Source: Fidelibacterota bacterium (lineage in GTDB: Bacteria > Fidelibacterota > Marinisomatia > SCGC-AAA003-L08 > D37C17). From it: DNA of 64,000 nucleotides. The position numbers and the translations under genes were made by a program. Positions 1-8,506 of this stretch are shown here, one piece after another; the first letter of the stretch is position 1; every line of letters begins with the position of its first letter. The notes under the pieces were generated by a model. The model saw only the letters and a program-made list of their open reading frames with translations. It was not told the origin of the DNA and did no database searches. The DNA lies in assembly GCA_002717625.1 (NCBI GenBank), contig PBEF01000015.1, forward strand, positions 25,052 to 89,051. The letters run 5' to 3'.

Positions 1-944
1 TTGATGGAACTCTTACTCCAGATGGATTTATTAAATTTTTCACTTTTCTTTTTGCTATGTTTACTCCTGCAAAAAAATTAGTCAATTTAAATGCTGAGAT
101 TAATACAGGAATAGCATCTGCTAAAAGAATTTATACATTATTAGATAGTAAATCATTTGATAATCTGGATGATAGCAAAAGTAAGAAAATAGCTATTAAT
201 GATTTTAATCAAAAAATAGAATTTCAAAATGTATTTTATAAATATAATGATAATCAAGATTATACACTTAAGGATATTGATTTTGTAATTAATAGGGGTG
301 ATAAAATTGCATTGGTAGGAGAAAGTGGTTCAGGTAAAACGACTTTTTCTGATTTAATTTCAAGATATTATTCCGTTTCTAAAGGTAATATTATTATAGA
401 TGGTATTGATATTAATAGTTTAGATGTTATTTCATTAAGAAAAAAAATAGGTATAGTATCACAAAATAATTTGTTATTTAATACATCAATTTATGATAAT
501 ATCAAATTTGGAAATATAGATGTTTCAGAAGAAGATATTTTCAATGCTGCAAAGATAGCTAATGCCTGTGATTTTATAGAAAAATTAGATGATAAGTATC
601 AAACCATAGTAGGGGAAAAGGGAAATAAGTTATCTGAAGGGCAAAAGCAAAGGATTGCAATTGCAAGAGCGGTAGTTAAAAATCCTTCTATACTCATTTT
701 AGATGAAGCTACTTCAGCTCTAGATGCAGAATCTGAAGATAAAATACAATTAGCAATGAATACTATTATGAAAGATAGGACTGTCATTATTATAGCTCAT
801 CGCCTATCAACAATAAAAAATTGTGATAAAATCTTAGTATTAGAGAATGGCTCTATTATAGAACAAGGCAATCATGCTGAGTTAATTAATAATAGTGGTA
901 AATATAGTCAATTATATAAATTACAATTTTTAAATAAAAAATAA
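1..944 (+). CDS. ABC exporter, ATP-binding half (5' truncated by window edge)
   Basis: This is the C-terminal part of an MsbA-like ABC transporter that fuses a membrane domain to an ATPase. The frame is open to the first bases of the window, so the ATG at 57 is internal. The residues before it (TPDGFIKFFTFLFAM) look like the last membrane helix and coupling region. The nucleotide-binding domain is complete: Walker A GESGSGKTT, Q-loop, signature LSEGQKQR, Walker B ILILDEATSALD and H-loop AHRLSTI. Exporters of this type often flip lipid A or other lipids, and the IspD-like and GT29-like genes downstream fit an envelope role. The substrate cannot be read from the sequence. Confidence 0.9.
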   Translation, partial: DGTLTPDGFIKFFTFLFAMFTPAKKLVNLNAEINTGIASAKRIYTLLDSKSFDNLDDSKSKKIAINDFNQKIEFQNVFYKYNDNQDYTLKDIDFVINRGDKIALVGESGSGKTTFSDLISRYYSVSKGNIIIDGIDINSLDVISLRKKIGIVSQNNLLFNTSIYDNIKFGNIDVSEEDIFNAAKIANACDFIEKLDDKYQTIVGEKGNKLSEGQKQRIAIARAVVKNPSILILDEATSALDAESEDKIQLAMNTIMKDRTVIIIAHRLSTIKNCDKILVLENGSIIEQGNHAELINNSGKYSQLYKLQFLNKK

Positions 945-986
945 TTTTTTATGATTATTAAATTATATAAAATAAACTGATTGAAA

Positions 987-1652
987 ATGAAAAATATTGC
1001 TATCATTCTTGCAGGTGGAAATAGTGAACGTTTTGGAGGGGATATTCCAAAACAATTTATTATGTTAGAGGGCAAACGTATTATTGATTATTCAATTAAT
1101 ACATTTAGAATTAATAAAGATATTAGTGATATTATTATTGTATGTGAAGAAAATTGGATTAATACCATTAAGAATGAATATCCTGATTGTCATATAGTAA
1201 GTGGAGGCAAAAGCAGAAAGGAATCATCTTATAATGGATTAAAAGCTTGTCCAAAAGATACAGAGAATGTTTTAATACATGATTCTGCTCGACCTTTTAT
1301 TAGTACTGATATTATTGCAAGATGTATAGAAGCATTAACTAATTATAAAGCTGTAAATACAGTTATTCCTACAGTAGATACAATTGTTGAAATAAAAAAT
1401 AAATATATTTCTAAGATTCCTATAAGAGATTATATGTTCTTAGCACAAACACCACAAGGTTTTAATTTTGATATTATAAATAAAGCTCACAATACTTTTC
1501 AAGAAGAAACAACAGATGATATAAGCTTAGTGAAAAAATTAGGTATAAAATGCTACTCAATAAAAGGTTCAGTTTATAATTTTAAATTGACTAATTCAAT
1601 AGATATGTATTTAGCTGAAAAAATAGTATCTAATCAGCATGAGTCAAAATAG
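987..1652 (+). CDS. ispD: IspD-like cytidylyltransferase (MEP pathway IspD or polyol-phosphate cytidylyltransferase)
   Basis: The nucleotidyltransferase transfers CMP from CTP to a polyol phosphate. IspD makes CDP-methylerythritol for isoprenoids; the related TarI makes CDP-ribitol. Visible family marks are the nucleotide loop AGGNSERFGGDIPKQF near the N-terminus, GGKSRKESSYNGL, VLIHDSARPFI, AQTPQGF and the C-terminal TTDDISL and NFKLTNSIDMYLAE segments. About 221 residues is normal for the family. The track starts at TTG 981, but ATG 987 gives the expected MKNIAIILAGG start. No clear Shine-Dalgarno is visible. The 3' end overlaps the GT29-like gene by 14 bp, so co-transcription is likely. 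The envelope neighbours keep a cell-surface cytidylyltransferase possible. Confidence 0.75.
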   Translation: MKNIAIILAGGNSERFGGDIPKQFIMLEGKRIIDYSINTFRINKDISDIIIVCEENWINTIKNEYPDCHIVSGGKSRKESSYNGLKACPKDTENVLIHDSARPFISTDIIARCIEALTNYKAVNTVIPTVDTIVEIKNKYISKIPIRDYMFLAQTPQGFNFDIINKAHNTFQEETTDDISLVKKLGIKCYSIKGSVYNFKLTNSIDMYLAEKIVSNQHESK

Positions 1653-2286
1653 TATTAATAAATTAAAAAATAAAATTAAAATAGAAAAAAATACTATTTT
1701 AATTATAGCTAATGGTTCTTCTGTTTTATCATATGAATATGGTGCATTAATTAATACATTTGAAAATGTAGCTCGCATTAATAATTATTCTATCTCTAAA
1801 CATGATAAATATATTGGAGATAAAATAGATATTTGGTTTAATGGTGCAAATCAAGGCTTAAAAAAGAGAAAAATATTAGATCAGCAGCAGGTTGTTGTTT
1901 TTGTTCCTTTATTAATTCATTTAAATAAACAGCATAGACTAAATAAAATATCTAAAAAGTTAGGAATTTCATCAGATAAATATACTTTAGTTCCTAAGGA
2001 TGAAATGTCATTTTATGAGAGTTTTACTAAGATTAATAGACCAACAACAGGATTGTGCTCAATTTTATGGTCTTTGAAACGTTATGATAAAGTGATTATC
2101 CATGGTTTTGATTTTTTCCAAGCCACTAAAGATCATTATTTTGATACTAAGATTAAAAAATTATTAATTAAATATGGCCTTATTAATATAGGTAATAAGC
2201 ATGATAATATTTCAGAAAAACTTTTTGTTGATTATTTAATAGAACAAAATAAAGTAATTACTTTAGATCAATATTTACAAAAATAA
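1639..2286 (+). CDS. Glycosyltransferase family 29-like (sialyltransferase-type) protein
   Basis: This is a 215-residue soluble protein with a GT29-like N-terminal half: IIANGSSVLSYEYG followed by NVARINNYSI, then YIGDKIDIWF. The pattern resembles the L-sialylmotif of GT29 enzymes, which use CMP-sugars. A later RPTTGLCSILWSL and VIIHGFDFF fit the S-motif region, and the HY in DHYFD could hold the catalytic His. No signal peptide or membrane helix is evident, so it would be cytoplasmic, as is usual in bacterial surface-glycan synthesis. It starts inside the IspD-like gene and ends within 12 bp of the convergent dapF stop. The acceptor and donor are unknown. Confidence 0.6.
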   Translation: MSQNSINKLKNKIKIEKNTILIIANGSSVLSYEYGALINTFENVARINNYSISKHDKYIGDKIDIWFNGANQGLKKRKILDQQQVVVFVPLLIHLNKQHRLNKISKKLGISSDKYTLVPKDEMSFYESFTKINRPTTGLCSILWSLKRYDKVIIHGFDFFQATKDHYFDTKIKKLLIKYGLINIGNKHDNISEKLFVDYLIEQNKVITLDQYLQK

Positions 2287-3066
2287 AGATAAATCAATAT
2301 TTTGATTATATTCTAGATGAGCTTTATTGATAAGATAACAATCTTGATTTTGTTCAAATATTATCTTGAAGTTTCCTCCAGGGTTAATAATTTTAATTGA
2401 ATTTTTAAGTTTATTTTTTTGATAAGCATCATATGCACATGCATAGCTTCCAGATGCACATGAATCCATTAACTTTTCTATTCCTTTTTCATAGGTTTTA
2501 ACTTCTATAGATAATGTATTTAATATTTTAAAAAAGTTTACATTTATGCCTTCAGGAAATATTTTTTTATTATATCTGATTTTTTGTGCAGTTTTTATTA
2601 ATATATCATCATTATCAAATGCTTTTACTTGAGTGATAAAATGTTTTGCTCCTGAATCTATATAGTCCCCATTTATATCATCAATCATTACATTTTTTAA
2701 TTTATATTGAGGTAGCGGTATTTTAATTTTTATTTCATTATTATCTATAATATTAATAGGGTATAAGATATTATTTGATTTGATTTTCAGATTTTTTTTG
2801 AACATTTTATGACCTAATAAAAAACCTGAACATGTAAGCCCATTCATACATAATGTCTCCCAGCTACCATCATTATTAAAATAATTCATAATAAATATAT
2901 TTTTATTATTTTTATCTATATCTATTTTAATTAGTCCATCTGTTTGGAACTGATTACATATTTTATTAATTGTTTGTTTTGTTAAAAGATTATTATCAAA
3001 ATTAAAATCATTAATAATGATAAAATTATTTCCATTAGCATTTATTTTTGTAATTTCAATTTTCAT
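2275..3066 (-). CDS. dapF: Diaminopimelate epimerase-like protein (divergent DapF)
   Basis: DapF interconverts LL- and meso-diaminopimelate for lysine and peptidoglycan synthesis with two cysteines as base and acid. The 263-residue protein keeps the layout: N-terminal ITKINANGNNFIIIND, first catalytic region FNNDGSWETLCMNG, second catalytic region DSCASGSYACAYDAY, and a C-terminal GGNFKIIFE. Both cysteines are present. The usual CGNGxRC around the first reads CMNGLTC, so a conserved Gly and Arg are replaced. It could be a true but diverged DapF or another epimerase/racemase of the fold. It is convergent with the GT29-like gene, with a 12 bp 3' overlap. Confidence 0.75.
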   Translation of the reverse strand: MKIEITKINANGNNFIIINDFNFDNNLLTKQTINKICNQFQTDGLIKIDIDKNNKNIFIMNYFNNDGSWETLCMNGLTCSGFLLGHKMFKKNLKIKSNNILYPINIIDNNEIKIKIPLPQYKLKNVMIDDINGDYIDSGAKHFITQVKAFDNDDILIKTAQKIRYNKKIFPEGINVNFFKILNTLSIEVKTYEKGIEKLMDSCASGSYACAYDAYQKNKLKNSIKIINPGGNFKIIFEQNQDCYLINKAHLEYNQNIDLSLFL

Positions 3067-3126
3067 AAAAGAGTATTATAATACCTGATAATTTTACTAT
3101 TATATACGATAAAATCTTATAAAAAA

Positions 3127-4086
3127 ATGAGTATTAAAAATATGATATTAAATAATATTTTAGATAATGTTGGTAATACGCCTATTGTTAGGTTAAATAA
3201 AATTGGAGTTAATTTAAAGTGTAACCTGTTAGGAAAATGTGAATATTTTAACCCAGGAGGCTCTGTTAAAGATAGAATTGGTAAAAATATGATTGAAGAT
3301 GCTGAAAAAAAAGGATTAATTAAGCCTGGAGATACTTTAATTGAACCTACATCAGGTAATACAGGAATTGGCTTAGCTTTAGCTGCTGCTATAAAAGGCT
3401 ATAGAATGATTATTACTATGCCTGAAAAAATGAGCAAAGAAAAAGAAGTAGTGTTAAAAGCGCTTGGAGCAGAAATTGTTAGAACTCCAACTGAAGCAGC
3501 ATGGGATTCTCATGAAAGCCATATAGGTGTAGCAAAAAAAATGAATCAAGAAATCCCTAATTCTCATATATTAGATCAATATAGCAATTTAAGTAACCCA
3601 TTAGCTCATTATAATTATACGGCAACAGAAATTTTAAATGATTTAAATAATGATATTTCTATGTTAGTTGCTGGTGTTGGAACGGGTGGAACAATTACAG
3701 GAATAGCACAAAAATTAAAAGAAAATAACCCTGATATTATTATTGTAGGAGTTGACCCTTATGGTTCTATATTAGGAGGAGGAACTGATATTCATTCTTA
3801 TCAAGTTGAAGGAATAGGATATGATTTTTTTCCAGATGTATTAGACAATCAATTAATTGATAAATATATTAAAATTAATGATAAAGATTCATTTGATATG
3901 GCACGTCGAGTTATTAAAGAAGAAGGATTATTAATAGGGGGGTCTTCTGGTGGAGCTATTTGGGCAGCTTTACAGGCCGCTAGTCAATTAGATAAAGGTC
4001 AAAATTGTTTAGTGATATTACCAGATTCTATTAGAAATTATTTATCAAAATTTGTTGATGATGAATGGATGTTAAATAATTTATAA
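3127..4086 (+). CDS. PLP-dependent cysteine synthase / cystathionine beta-synthase (catalytic core only)
   Basis: This is a fold-type II PLP enzyme that condenses serine or O-acetylserine with a sulfur nucleophile. The PLP lysine is K49 in [25 protein letters not shown] binds substrate and phosphate, and [12 protein letters not shown] binds the PLP phosphate. The segments [19 protein letters not shown] and [18 protein letters not shown] read more like eukaryotic-type CBS than CysK, so cystathionine beta-synthase activity is plausible. At 319 residues it lacks C-terminal CBS regulatory domains. It stands alone, starts shortly after divergent dapF, and is followed by a good terminator. Confidence 0.88.
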   Translation: MSIKNMILNNILDNVGNTPIVRLNKIGVNLKCNLLGKCEYFNPGGSVKDRIGKNMIEDAEKKGLIKPGDTLIEPTSGNTGIGLALAAAIKGYRMIITMPEKMSKEKEVVLKALGAEIVRTPTEAAWDSHESHIGVAKKMNQEIPNSHILDQYSNLSNPLAHYNYTATEILNDLNNDISMLVAGVGTGGTITGIAQKLKENNPDIIIVGVDPYGSILGGGTDIHSYQVEGIGYDFFPDVLDNQLIDKYIKINDKDSFDMARRVIKEEGLLIGGSSGGAIWAALQAASQLDKGQNCLVILPDSIRNYLSKFVDDEWMLNNL

Positions 4087-4120
4087 ATTATTGATTTACT
4101 ATAAAAAATATCTAGTAAAT

Positions 4121-4147
4121 AAAAAAGCTCCATAAAGGAGCTTTTTT
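4121..4147 (+). terminator. Rho-independent terminator after cysteine synthase
   Basis: An 11 bp perfect stem AAAAAAGCTCC / GGAGCTTTTTT closes a 5-nt loop and ends in a T run. It lies 35 bp after the cysteine synthase stop. Because it is symmetric with an A run on the other side, it can also end transcripts of the small-protein pair coming from the right. Confidence 0.88.
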
Positions 4148-4202
4148 ACTTTTTATCCGACGAGAGATTAAAAAACTATTTAAATAACCAAATTCTAAGT
4201 AG

Positions 4203-4415
4203 TTATTTTTTCCACCATGTTACAACCAATACTAAGGCAACCAATCCTGCTAATCCTCCATCGCCAATATCATTCATCATTTTTCCGATTCCTGCTATTA
4301 CACCAAATATATCATTGTATAATATTCCTACAAGTATCCCAAGAACGATAAGAGCTTTAAGTAAATCAGTAAAATCGTTTAACCAAGTAGTGATTGTTCC
4401 CATTGCTTTTTTCAT
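4203..4415 (-). CDS. Small hydrophobic membrane protein, 70 aa (tandem paralogue B)
   Basis: I do not recognise a family. The protein has a short charged N-terminus, a long hydrophobic helix (LLKALIVLGILVGILY) and a second hydrophobic C-terminal segment (GGLAGLVALVLVVTWW) ending in KK. It aligns end to end with the next gene upstream: MKxA, WL, LLK, IV, VIxGI and GGLAGLxAL are shared, and both are 70 residues. The start has a strong Shine-Dalgarno (AGGAGG, 4 nt before ATG). It is second in a two-gene unit, with a hairpin between the genes. Candidate roles include a membrane-active peptide or an envelope protein; nothing here decides. Confidence 0.7.
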   Translation of the reverse strand: MKKAMGTITTWLNDFTDLLKALIVLGILVGILYNDIFGVIAGIGKMMNDIGDGGLAGLVALVLVVTWWKK

Positions 4416-4450
4416 CTGGCCTCCTAGTTAGTTTGTAAGAAGTGTAGTTT

Positions 4451-4474
4451 ATGGGCAATCAAATGATTGCCCAT
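4451..4474 (-). other. Perfect intergenic hairpin between the two 70-aa genes
   Basis: ATGGGCAATCA and TGATTGCCCAT form an 11 bp perfect stem with a 2-nt spacer, so the real loop is about 4-6 nt. No T run follows in either direction, so it is not a typical terminator. It may stabilise or process the two-gene mRNA and set different expression levels. Confidence 0.7.
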
Positions 4475-4499
4475 CAAACATATTCTTACAAGCGGTTGA

Positions 4500-4713
4500 T
4501 TAGTCCATAAAAGAAACAAATACGCATAGAGCTAAAAGCCCTGCTAATCCACCACCTAAGAACATACCTACAAGGTTCATAATTCCACCTATTACGTTAG
4601 GTATGCCTGTTGGCCACACAATTGCAGCAAAAACAAAGAATACAATAACAGTCTTTAACAATCCAACGATTCCACCTAACCAACCGTTAACATTAGATAA
4701 AGCATTTTTCATT
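4500..4713 (-). CDS. Small hydrophobic membrane protein, 70 aa (tandem paralogue A)
   Basis: The ORF track begins at 4754, but the Shine-Dalgarno AAGGAG sits 7 nt before the ATG ending at 4713. That start gives a 70-residue protein, MKNALSNVNGWL..., exactly the length of its downstream paralogue. Two hydrophobic stretches (LLKTVIVFFVFAAIVW and GGGLAGLLALCVFVSF) flank a Gly-rich middle. It is the first gene after a near-consensus promoter with a hairpin leader. Function is unknown. The combination of strong promoter, strong ribosome site and duplication suggests an abundant product. Confidence 0.7.
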
Positions 4714-4774
4714 GTCATTCTCCTTAACTTATTTAAAATACCTAAAAGACTCATGTAGCTTTTAGATTTTAAAA

Positions 4775-4799
4775 TAAGGAATAAAACATCTATTCCTTA
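4775..4799 (-). other. Leader hairpin of the 70-aa gene pair
   Basis: TAAGGAATA and TATTCCTTA form a perfect 9 bp stem with a 7-nt loop, just downstream of the predicted promoter on the minus strand. It lies in the 5' leader, where it could protect the transcript. Confidence 0.6.
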
Positions 4800-4811
4800 C
4801 TTCGGGCGTAA

Positions 4812-4839
4812 CTTATAAATAATATTATATTAGTGTCAA
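4812..4839 (-). promoter_or_regulatory. Sigma-70-type promoter for the 70-aa gene pair
   Basis: On the minus strand TTGACA (4839-4834) and TATAAG (4817-4812) are separated by 16 bp. This is a consensus -35 and near-consensus -10, unusually good for this AT-rich window. It lies about 100 bp upstream of the first start codon. Confidence 0.65.
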
Positions 4840-4946
4840 CATTTTATTTAAAGTAACACTTTAAGTTAATTTAAAGTATTTTTTTAGATATTCTTATTTT
4901 AAATTATCGTTGTATAATCTTTTTAAAAAAATCAAATTTAATTATT

Positions 4947-5672
4947 ATGAAGGTAATTTGTGCAGGATGGGGTAGAACTGGTACCCGAAGTCTTAAATAT
5001 GCTTTAGAGCGCTTAACTGGACAGCCCTCTTATCATATGCAAAATATTTTATTAAATAAGAAGGATGCTACATTATGGCATGATTTGATTTTTAATAAAC
5101 AAAATACTATAGATTGGGAAAAAATTTATAAAGGATATGGAGCTTGTTTAGATTTTCCTAGTTGTAATTATTACAAAAATTTGATGGATTATTATCCTGA
5201 TGCTAAAGTGATTCTTACTATTAGGGATGATAAAAGTTGGATTAAAAGTTGGAATGTATTAAATAATCAAATTCTTAAAAGCTTTACATTTAGGTTTTTA
5301 GCGCGCATACCATATACTTCATTTAAATTACAAAAAGATATTCACAATAAAATGATCTTAGGTAAAGAAGGTGCTTTTAGAGGTGCTAAAACTGATTTTG
5401 ATAGAATGAAAGAGTTTAATCGATGGAATCAATCTGTTATCGATTATGTCCCATCTGATAGGCTCTTAATTTATCAAGTAAAAGATGGTTGGGGGCCCTT
5501 ATGCCAATTTTTGAAGACTTCAGTTCCAGATATTTCTTTTCCATATAAAAATAAAACAAAGAATATGGGTCATATGTCAAGATTTATTAATAGTATATTT
5601 GTGATATTTATTTTATTGATTATTGCAATTATTATATCTTCTGTTTTCTTTGGAGTGCAATATTTTGGATAA
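4947..5672 (+). CDS. Sulfotransferase-family protein with C-terminal membrane anchor
   Basis: The N-terminus ICAGWGRTGTRSLKYALE matches the 5'-phosphosulfate-binding loop of PAPS-dependent sulfotransferases. VILTIRDDKSWIKSW fits the 3'-phosphate-binding region (RD..W..S). The protein is most like the animal/bacterial sulfotransferase group often carrying a C-terminal helix, and here the end (FVIFILLIIAIIISSVFFGV) is a clear membrane segment. Acceptor unknown. The last 41 bp overlap the convergent purine nucleoside phosphorylase gene, so the membrane tail is encoded opposite its C-terminus. Confidence 0.75.
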   Translation: MKVICAGWGRTGTRSLKYALERLTGQPSYHMQNILLNKKDATLWHDLIFNKQNTIDWEKIYKGYGACLDFPSCNYYKNLMDYYPDAKVILTIRDDKSWIKSWNVLNNQILKSFTFRFLARIPYTSFKLQKDIHNKMILGKEGAFRGAKTDFDRMKEFNRWNQSVIDYVPSDRLLIYQVKDGWGPLCQFLKTSVPDISFPYKNKTKNMGHMSRFINSIFVIFILLIIAIIISSVFFGVQYFG

Positions 5673-6405
5673 TTTTTTTAATTAGAGCACTAAATTTTGT
5701 TTTTACATTTTCTGCATTCTGTAGCACATCCTTATGTAAAACTTTTTCTTTTTTAATTAATCCTGCTCCATAATTTGTTAAGCAGGCTATAATTATAGGA
5801 TTGATTTTTAATTTTTTGCACATTAAATATTCAGGAAATGTTGACATTCCTACTGCATCACCTCCAATGCTTATAATTTCTTTAATTTCTGCTTTAGTTT
5901 CATATGTAGGTCCTGTAGTATATGTATATGTTCCATAATTAATATTTAAATCAAGAGCTAAATTGCGATTATTATCTATATCGTATATTACAGGAGTATT
6001 AGAGTTAATAAATGAAAAATCAATGAATTTTTTTACTAACATAAAACTTCCAATTTCCCAGTCTAATCTAAGACAGCCTGAAGAATTTGTTATAATTATA
6101 TTATATGGTTTATAATGGTTAAAAATTTCTATGATTGACCCAACAGTTTTAAATGAATGACCTTCATAATAATGGAATCTTCCTTGTGCGCATAGTATTG
6201 GAATTCCTTGGATATATCCATATATAAATTGACCTATATGGCCTGGAACAGAGGTTTTAATAAAACCTTCAATTTGACTATAGGCAATTATTTTTTTATT
6301 TGTAATAGAATCTACAAATCCATCTAATCCTGACCCCAATACTATACAGGCTACCGGTTTTTCATTAATAATATTATCTATTTGTTTGATTATTTTATTA
6401 TTCAT
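5632..6405 (-). CDS. punA: Purine nucleoside phosphorylase (PNP-I, trimeric type)
   Basis: The enzyme phosphorolyses inosine and guanosine to the base and ribose-1-phosphate in purine salvage. Motifs of the trimeric PNP family are visible: IVLGSGLDGF (phosphate loop), GRFHYYEG, the Asn region ITNSSGCL, TGPTYETKAEI and DAVGMSTFPE. Length 257 is typical. It overlaps the start of rlmN by 8 bp in the same direction, so the two are probably co-transcribed, and it overlaps the sulfotransferase gene at the 3' end. Confidence 0.88.
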   Translation of the reverse strand: MNNKIIKQIDNIINEKPVACIVLGSGLDGFVDSITNKKIIAYSQIEGFIKTSVPGHIGQFIYGYIQGIPILCAQGRFHYYEGHSFKTVGSIIEIFNHYKPYNIIITNSSGCLRLDWEIGSFMLVKKFIDFSFINSNTPVIYDIDNNRNLALDLNINYGTYTYTTGPTYETKAEIKEIISIGGDAVGMSTFPEYLMCKKLKINPIIIACLTNYGAGLIKKEKVLHKDVLQNAENVKTKFSALIKKIIQNIALQRKQKI

Positions 6406-7432
6406 TGTTTGTTGCTAGTTGTCCACAGGCAGCATTAATATCTTGCCCTTTATTTTTTCTAATTAGTACTCTAAAATTACTTTTATATTTATTTAATGTA
6501 TTAATAAAAATCTCAATATTTTTTGATCTTTTATAATCATTATTTATTGTATTATAAGGAATGATATTAATTTTACATGGAATACCTTTAAGCAGGCTTG
6601 CTAATTCTTTTGCATTATTTGAACTATCATTAATGCCATTAATAAGAACATATTCAAACATAATAGGCTTATATTTATTAAATTGATATTTTTTAATAGT
6701 ATTTAATATATCTTCAATTGGCCATTTTTTATTTATTGGAATTAGTTGGTTTCTCATAGTATTGTTTGATGCATTTAATGATATCGCTAATTTATATTTT
6801 TGTTTTTCATTAATATACCTTTCAATTTTAGGAAGTATACCTGATGTAGAAATAGTAATTCTTTTGGTACTTAAATTAAACCCTGCAGGACTTGTAAGAA
6901 TTTCACATGCTTTTATAACATTATTATAATTAAGAAAAGGTTCTCCCATACCCATGAAAACTATATTTGTTATAGGCTTTTTCCTATTATGCTTAATAGA
7001 AATAATTTGTTCTATTATTTCTCCTGTATCAAGATTTCGTATAATTCCCATTTTTCCAGTAGAACAAAAGGAGCAATCAACGCTACATCCAATTTGAGAT
7101 GATATACATAGAGTATGCCTAGAATCGTCAATCATGCTTACAGATTCAATTAATCTTTTATCTTTAGTTTTAAATAAATATTTAATTGTATCATCTTCTT
7201 TGGAGTAAAATTTTTGCTCTACTTTAATTAAGTTTATATTATAATTATGAGATATAACTGTTTTTAATTTTTCAGGTATATTTGTCATATCCTTAATGGA
7301 TGTATTTGTTTTATTATAGAGCCATTTAAATAATTGCATTCCATGAAATTTAGGAAAATTATTTTTTTCGCATAACTCCTCTAATTCTTGCAAGTTTTTT
7401 CCAATTAGATTGATATTTGTATCGCTGCTCAA
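6398..7432 (-). CDS. rlmN: Dual-specificity rRNA/tRNA methyltransferase RlmN
   Basis: This is a radical SAM enzyme that methylates C2 of A2503 in 23S rRNA and A37 in some tRNAs. The iron-sulfur cluster motif C116-x3-C120-x2-C123 lies in GCSVDCSFCSTG. MGMGEPFLNYNNV is the family hallmark, and the second catalytic Cys is in the C-terminal DINAACGQL. The 344-residue length is normal. It lies upstream of punA with an 8 bp overlap. Confidence 0.94.
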   Translation of the reverse strand: MSSDTNINLIGKNLQELEELCEKNNFPKFHGMQLFKWLYNKTNTSIKDMTNIPEKLKTVISHNYNINLIKVEQKFYSKEDDTIKYLFKTKDKRLIESVSMIDDSRHTLCISSQIGCSVDCSFCSTGKMGIIRNLDTGEIIEQIISIKHNRKKPITNIVFMGMGEPFLNYNNVIKACEILTSPAGFNLSTKRITISTSGILPKIERYINEKQKYKLAISLNASNNTMRNQLIPINKKWPIEDILNTIKKYQFNKYKPIMFEYVLINGINDSSNNAKELASLLKGIPCKINIIPYNTINNDYKRSKNIEIFINTLNKYKSNFRVLIRKNKGQDINAACGQLATNNE

Positions 7433-7517
7433 TGTCTTATTTATTTATATTGTAAAATATTTTACTAAATATATTAAATTTTGGTCTCATAATATAAAAC
7501 AAAGAATAAAGGTTATA

Positions 7518-8495
7518 ATGGATAATATTAAGTTGTTAAAAAGTATTAATAAAGATAAAGATAGTTTCTATAATGAGCTTAATAAAGTAATTATTGGGCA
7601 AAAGGAAATAGTTGAGCATATTTTTATAGCTATTTTGTGTAAAGGTCATATTTTATTAGAAGGAGTCCCGGGTTTAGGAAAAACTTTAATTATTAAAACT
7701 ATCTCTGATATAATGGATTTAAAGTTTAGTAGAATTCAATTTACTCCAGATCTTATGCCTTCAGATATAACAGGTTCTGAAATTATTACTAAGGATAGTG
7801 AAATAGATGATAGAGCTTTTAAGTTCATTAAGGGTCCAATTTTTTCAAATATTATTTTAGCAGATGAAATTAATAGAACTCCACCTAAGACGCAAGCAGC
7901 ATTGCTTGAAGCAATGCAAGAGGGCAAGGTTACAGTAGGAGGACAAACTTATGATATAGGTAGCCCCGTTTTTGTTATGGCTACTCAAAATCCAATTGAG
8001 CAAGAGGGGACCTATCCATTGCCAGAAGCTCAGTTAGATAGATTTATGTTTAATGTTGTAATAGATTATCCTCCATATGAAGATGAAATTAATATTGTTA
8101 AAAATAATACTTCAATGGCTAGCCATACTTTAAGTAAAATTATTGATAGCAAAAATCTTTTAGAATATCAAAAATTAGTTCTAAATATTCCTGTATCAGA
8201 TAATTTAATTGAGTATGCAGTTAAATTAGTTCATAATACACGACCCAATCATGAATCTAGTCCTGACATTACAAAAAAATATATTAATTGGGGAGCTGGA
8301 CCAAGAGCCAGTACATATTTAATTTTAGCAGCAAAAGCAAAAGCTGTTTTATCAAATAAACCAACTCCAGATATTGATGATATTATATCTGTAGTTAAAC
8401 CGGTTCTAAGACATAGAATTATCCCAAATTTTAATGCAGAAGCAGAAGGTATAAAAAGAGATGATATCCTTGATGAACTATTAGAATCTATATAA
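7518..8495 (+). CDS. MoxR-family AAA+ ATPase
   Basis: This is a chaperone-like ATPase of the MoxR family, which partners VWA-domain proteins. Walker A is GVPGLGKT, Walker B is IILADEINRTPP, and sensor 1 is FVMATQNPIEQEGTYPLPEAQLDRF. The track starts at 7410, opposite rlmN, but the ATG at 7518 gives the usual 325-residue protein beginning shortly before VIIGQKEIVEHI. The DUF58 gene follows 11 bp later, the standard MoxR/DUF58 pairing. The BatA/BatB genes that often follow are absent here. Confidence 0.92.
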   Translation: MDNIKLLKSINKDKDSFYNELNKVIIGQKEIVEHIFIAILCKGHILLEGVPGLGKTLIIKTISDIMDLKFSRIQFTPDLMPSDITGSEIITKDSEIDDRAFKFIKGPIFSNIILADEINRTPPKTQAALLEAMQEGKVTVGGQTYDIGSPVFVMATQNPIEQEGTYPLPEAQLDRFMFNVVIDYPPYEDEINIVKNNTSMASHTLSKIIDSKNLLEYQKLVLNIPVSDNLIEYAVKLVHNTRPNHESSPDITKKYINWGAGPRASTYLILAAKAKAVLSNKPTPDIDDIISVVKPVLRHRIIPNFNAEAEGIKRDDILDELLESI

Positions 8496-8506
8496 TTTGT
8501 ATCAGC

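Noticed and set aside
4451-4474. Terminator between the two 70-aa genes
   Set aside because: The stem has no following T run on either strand, so it is listed as a hairpin only.
4714-4754. Upstream 14-residue extension of the first 70-aa protein
   Set aside because: The Shine-Dalgarno lies inside the extension and the shorter form matches the paralogue's length exactly.
7410-7517. N-terminal extension of the MoxR gene in the ORF track
   Set aside because: It lies opposite the rlmN start, is not MoxR-like, and ATG 7518 gives the normal protein.
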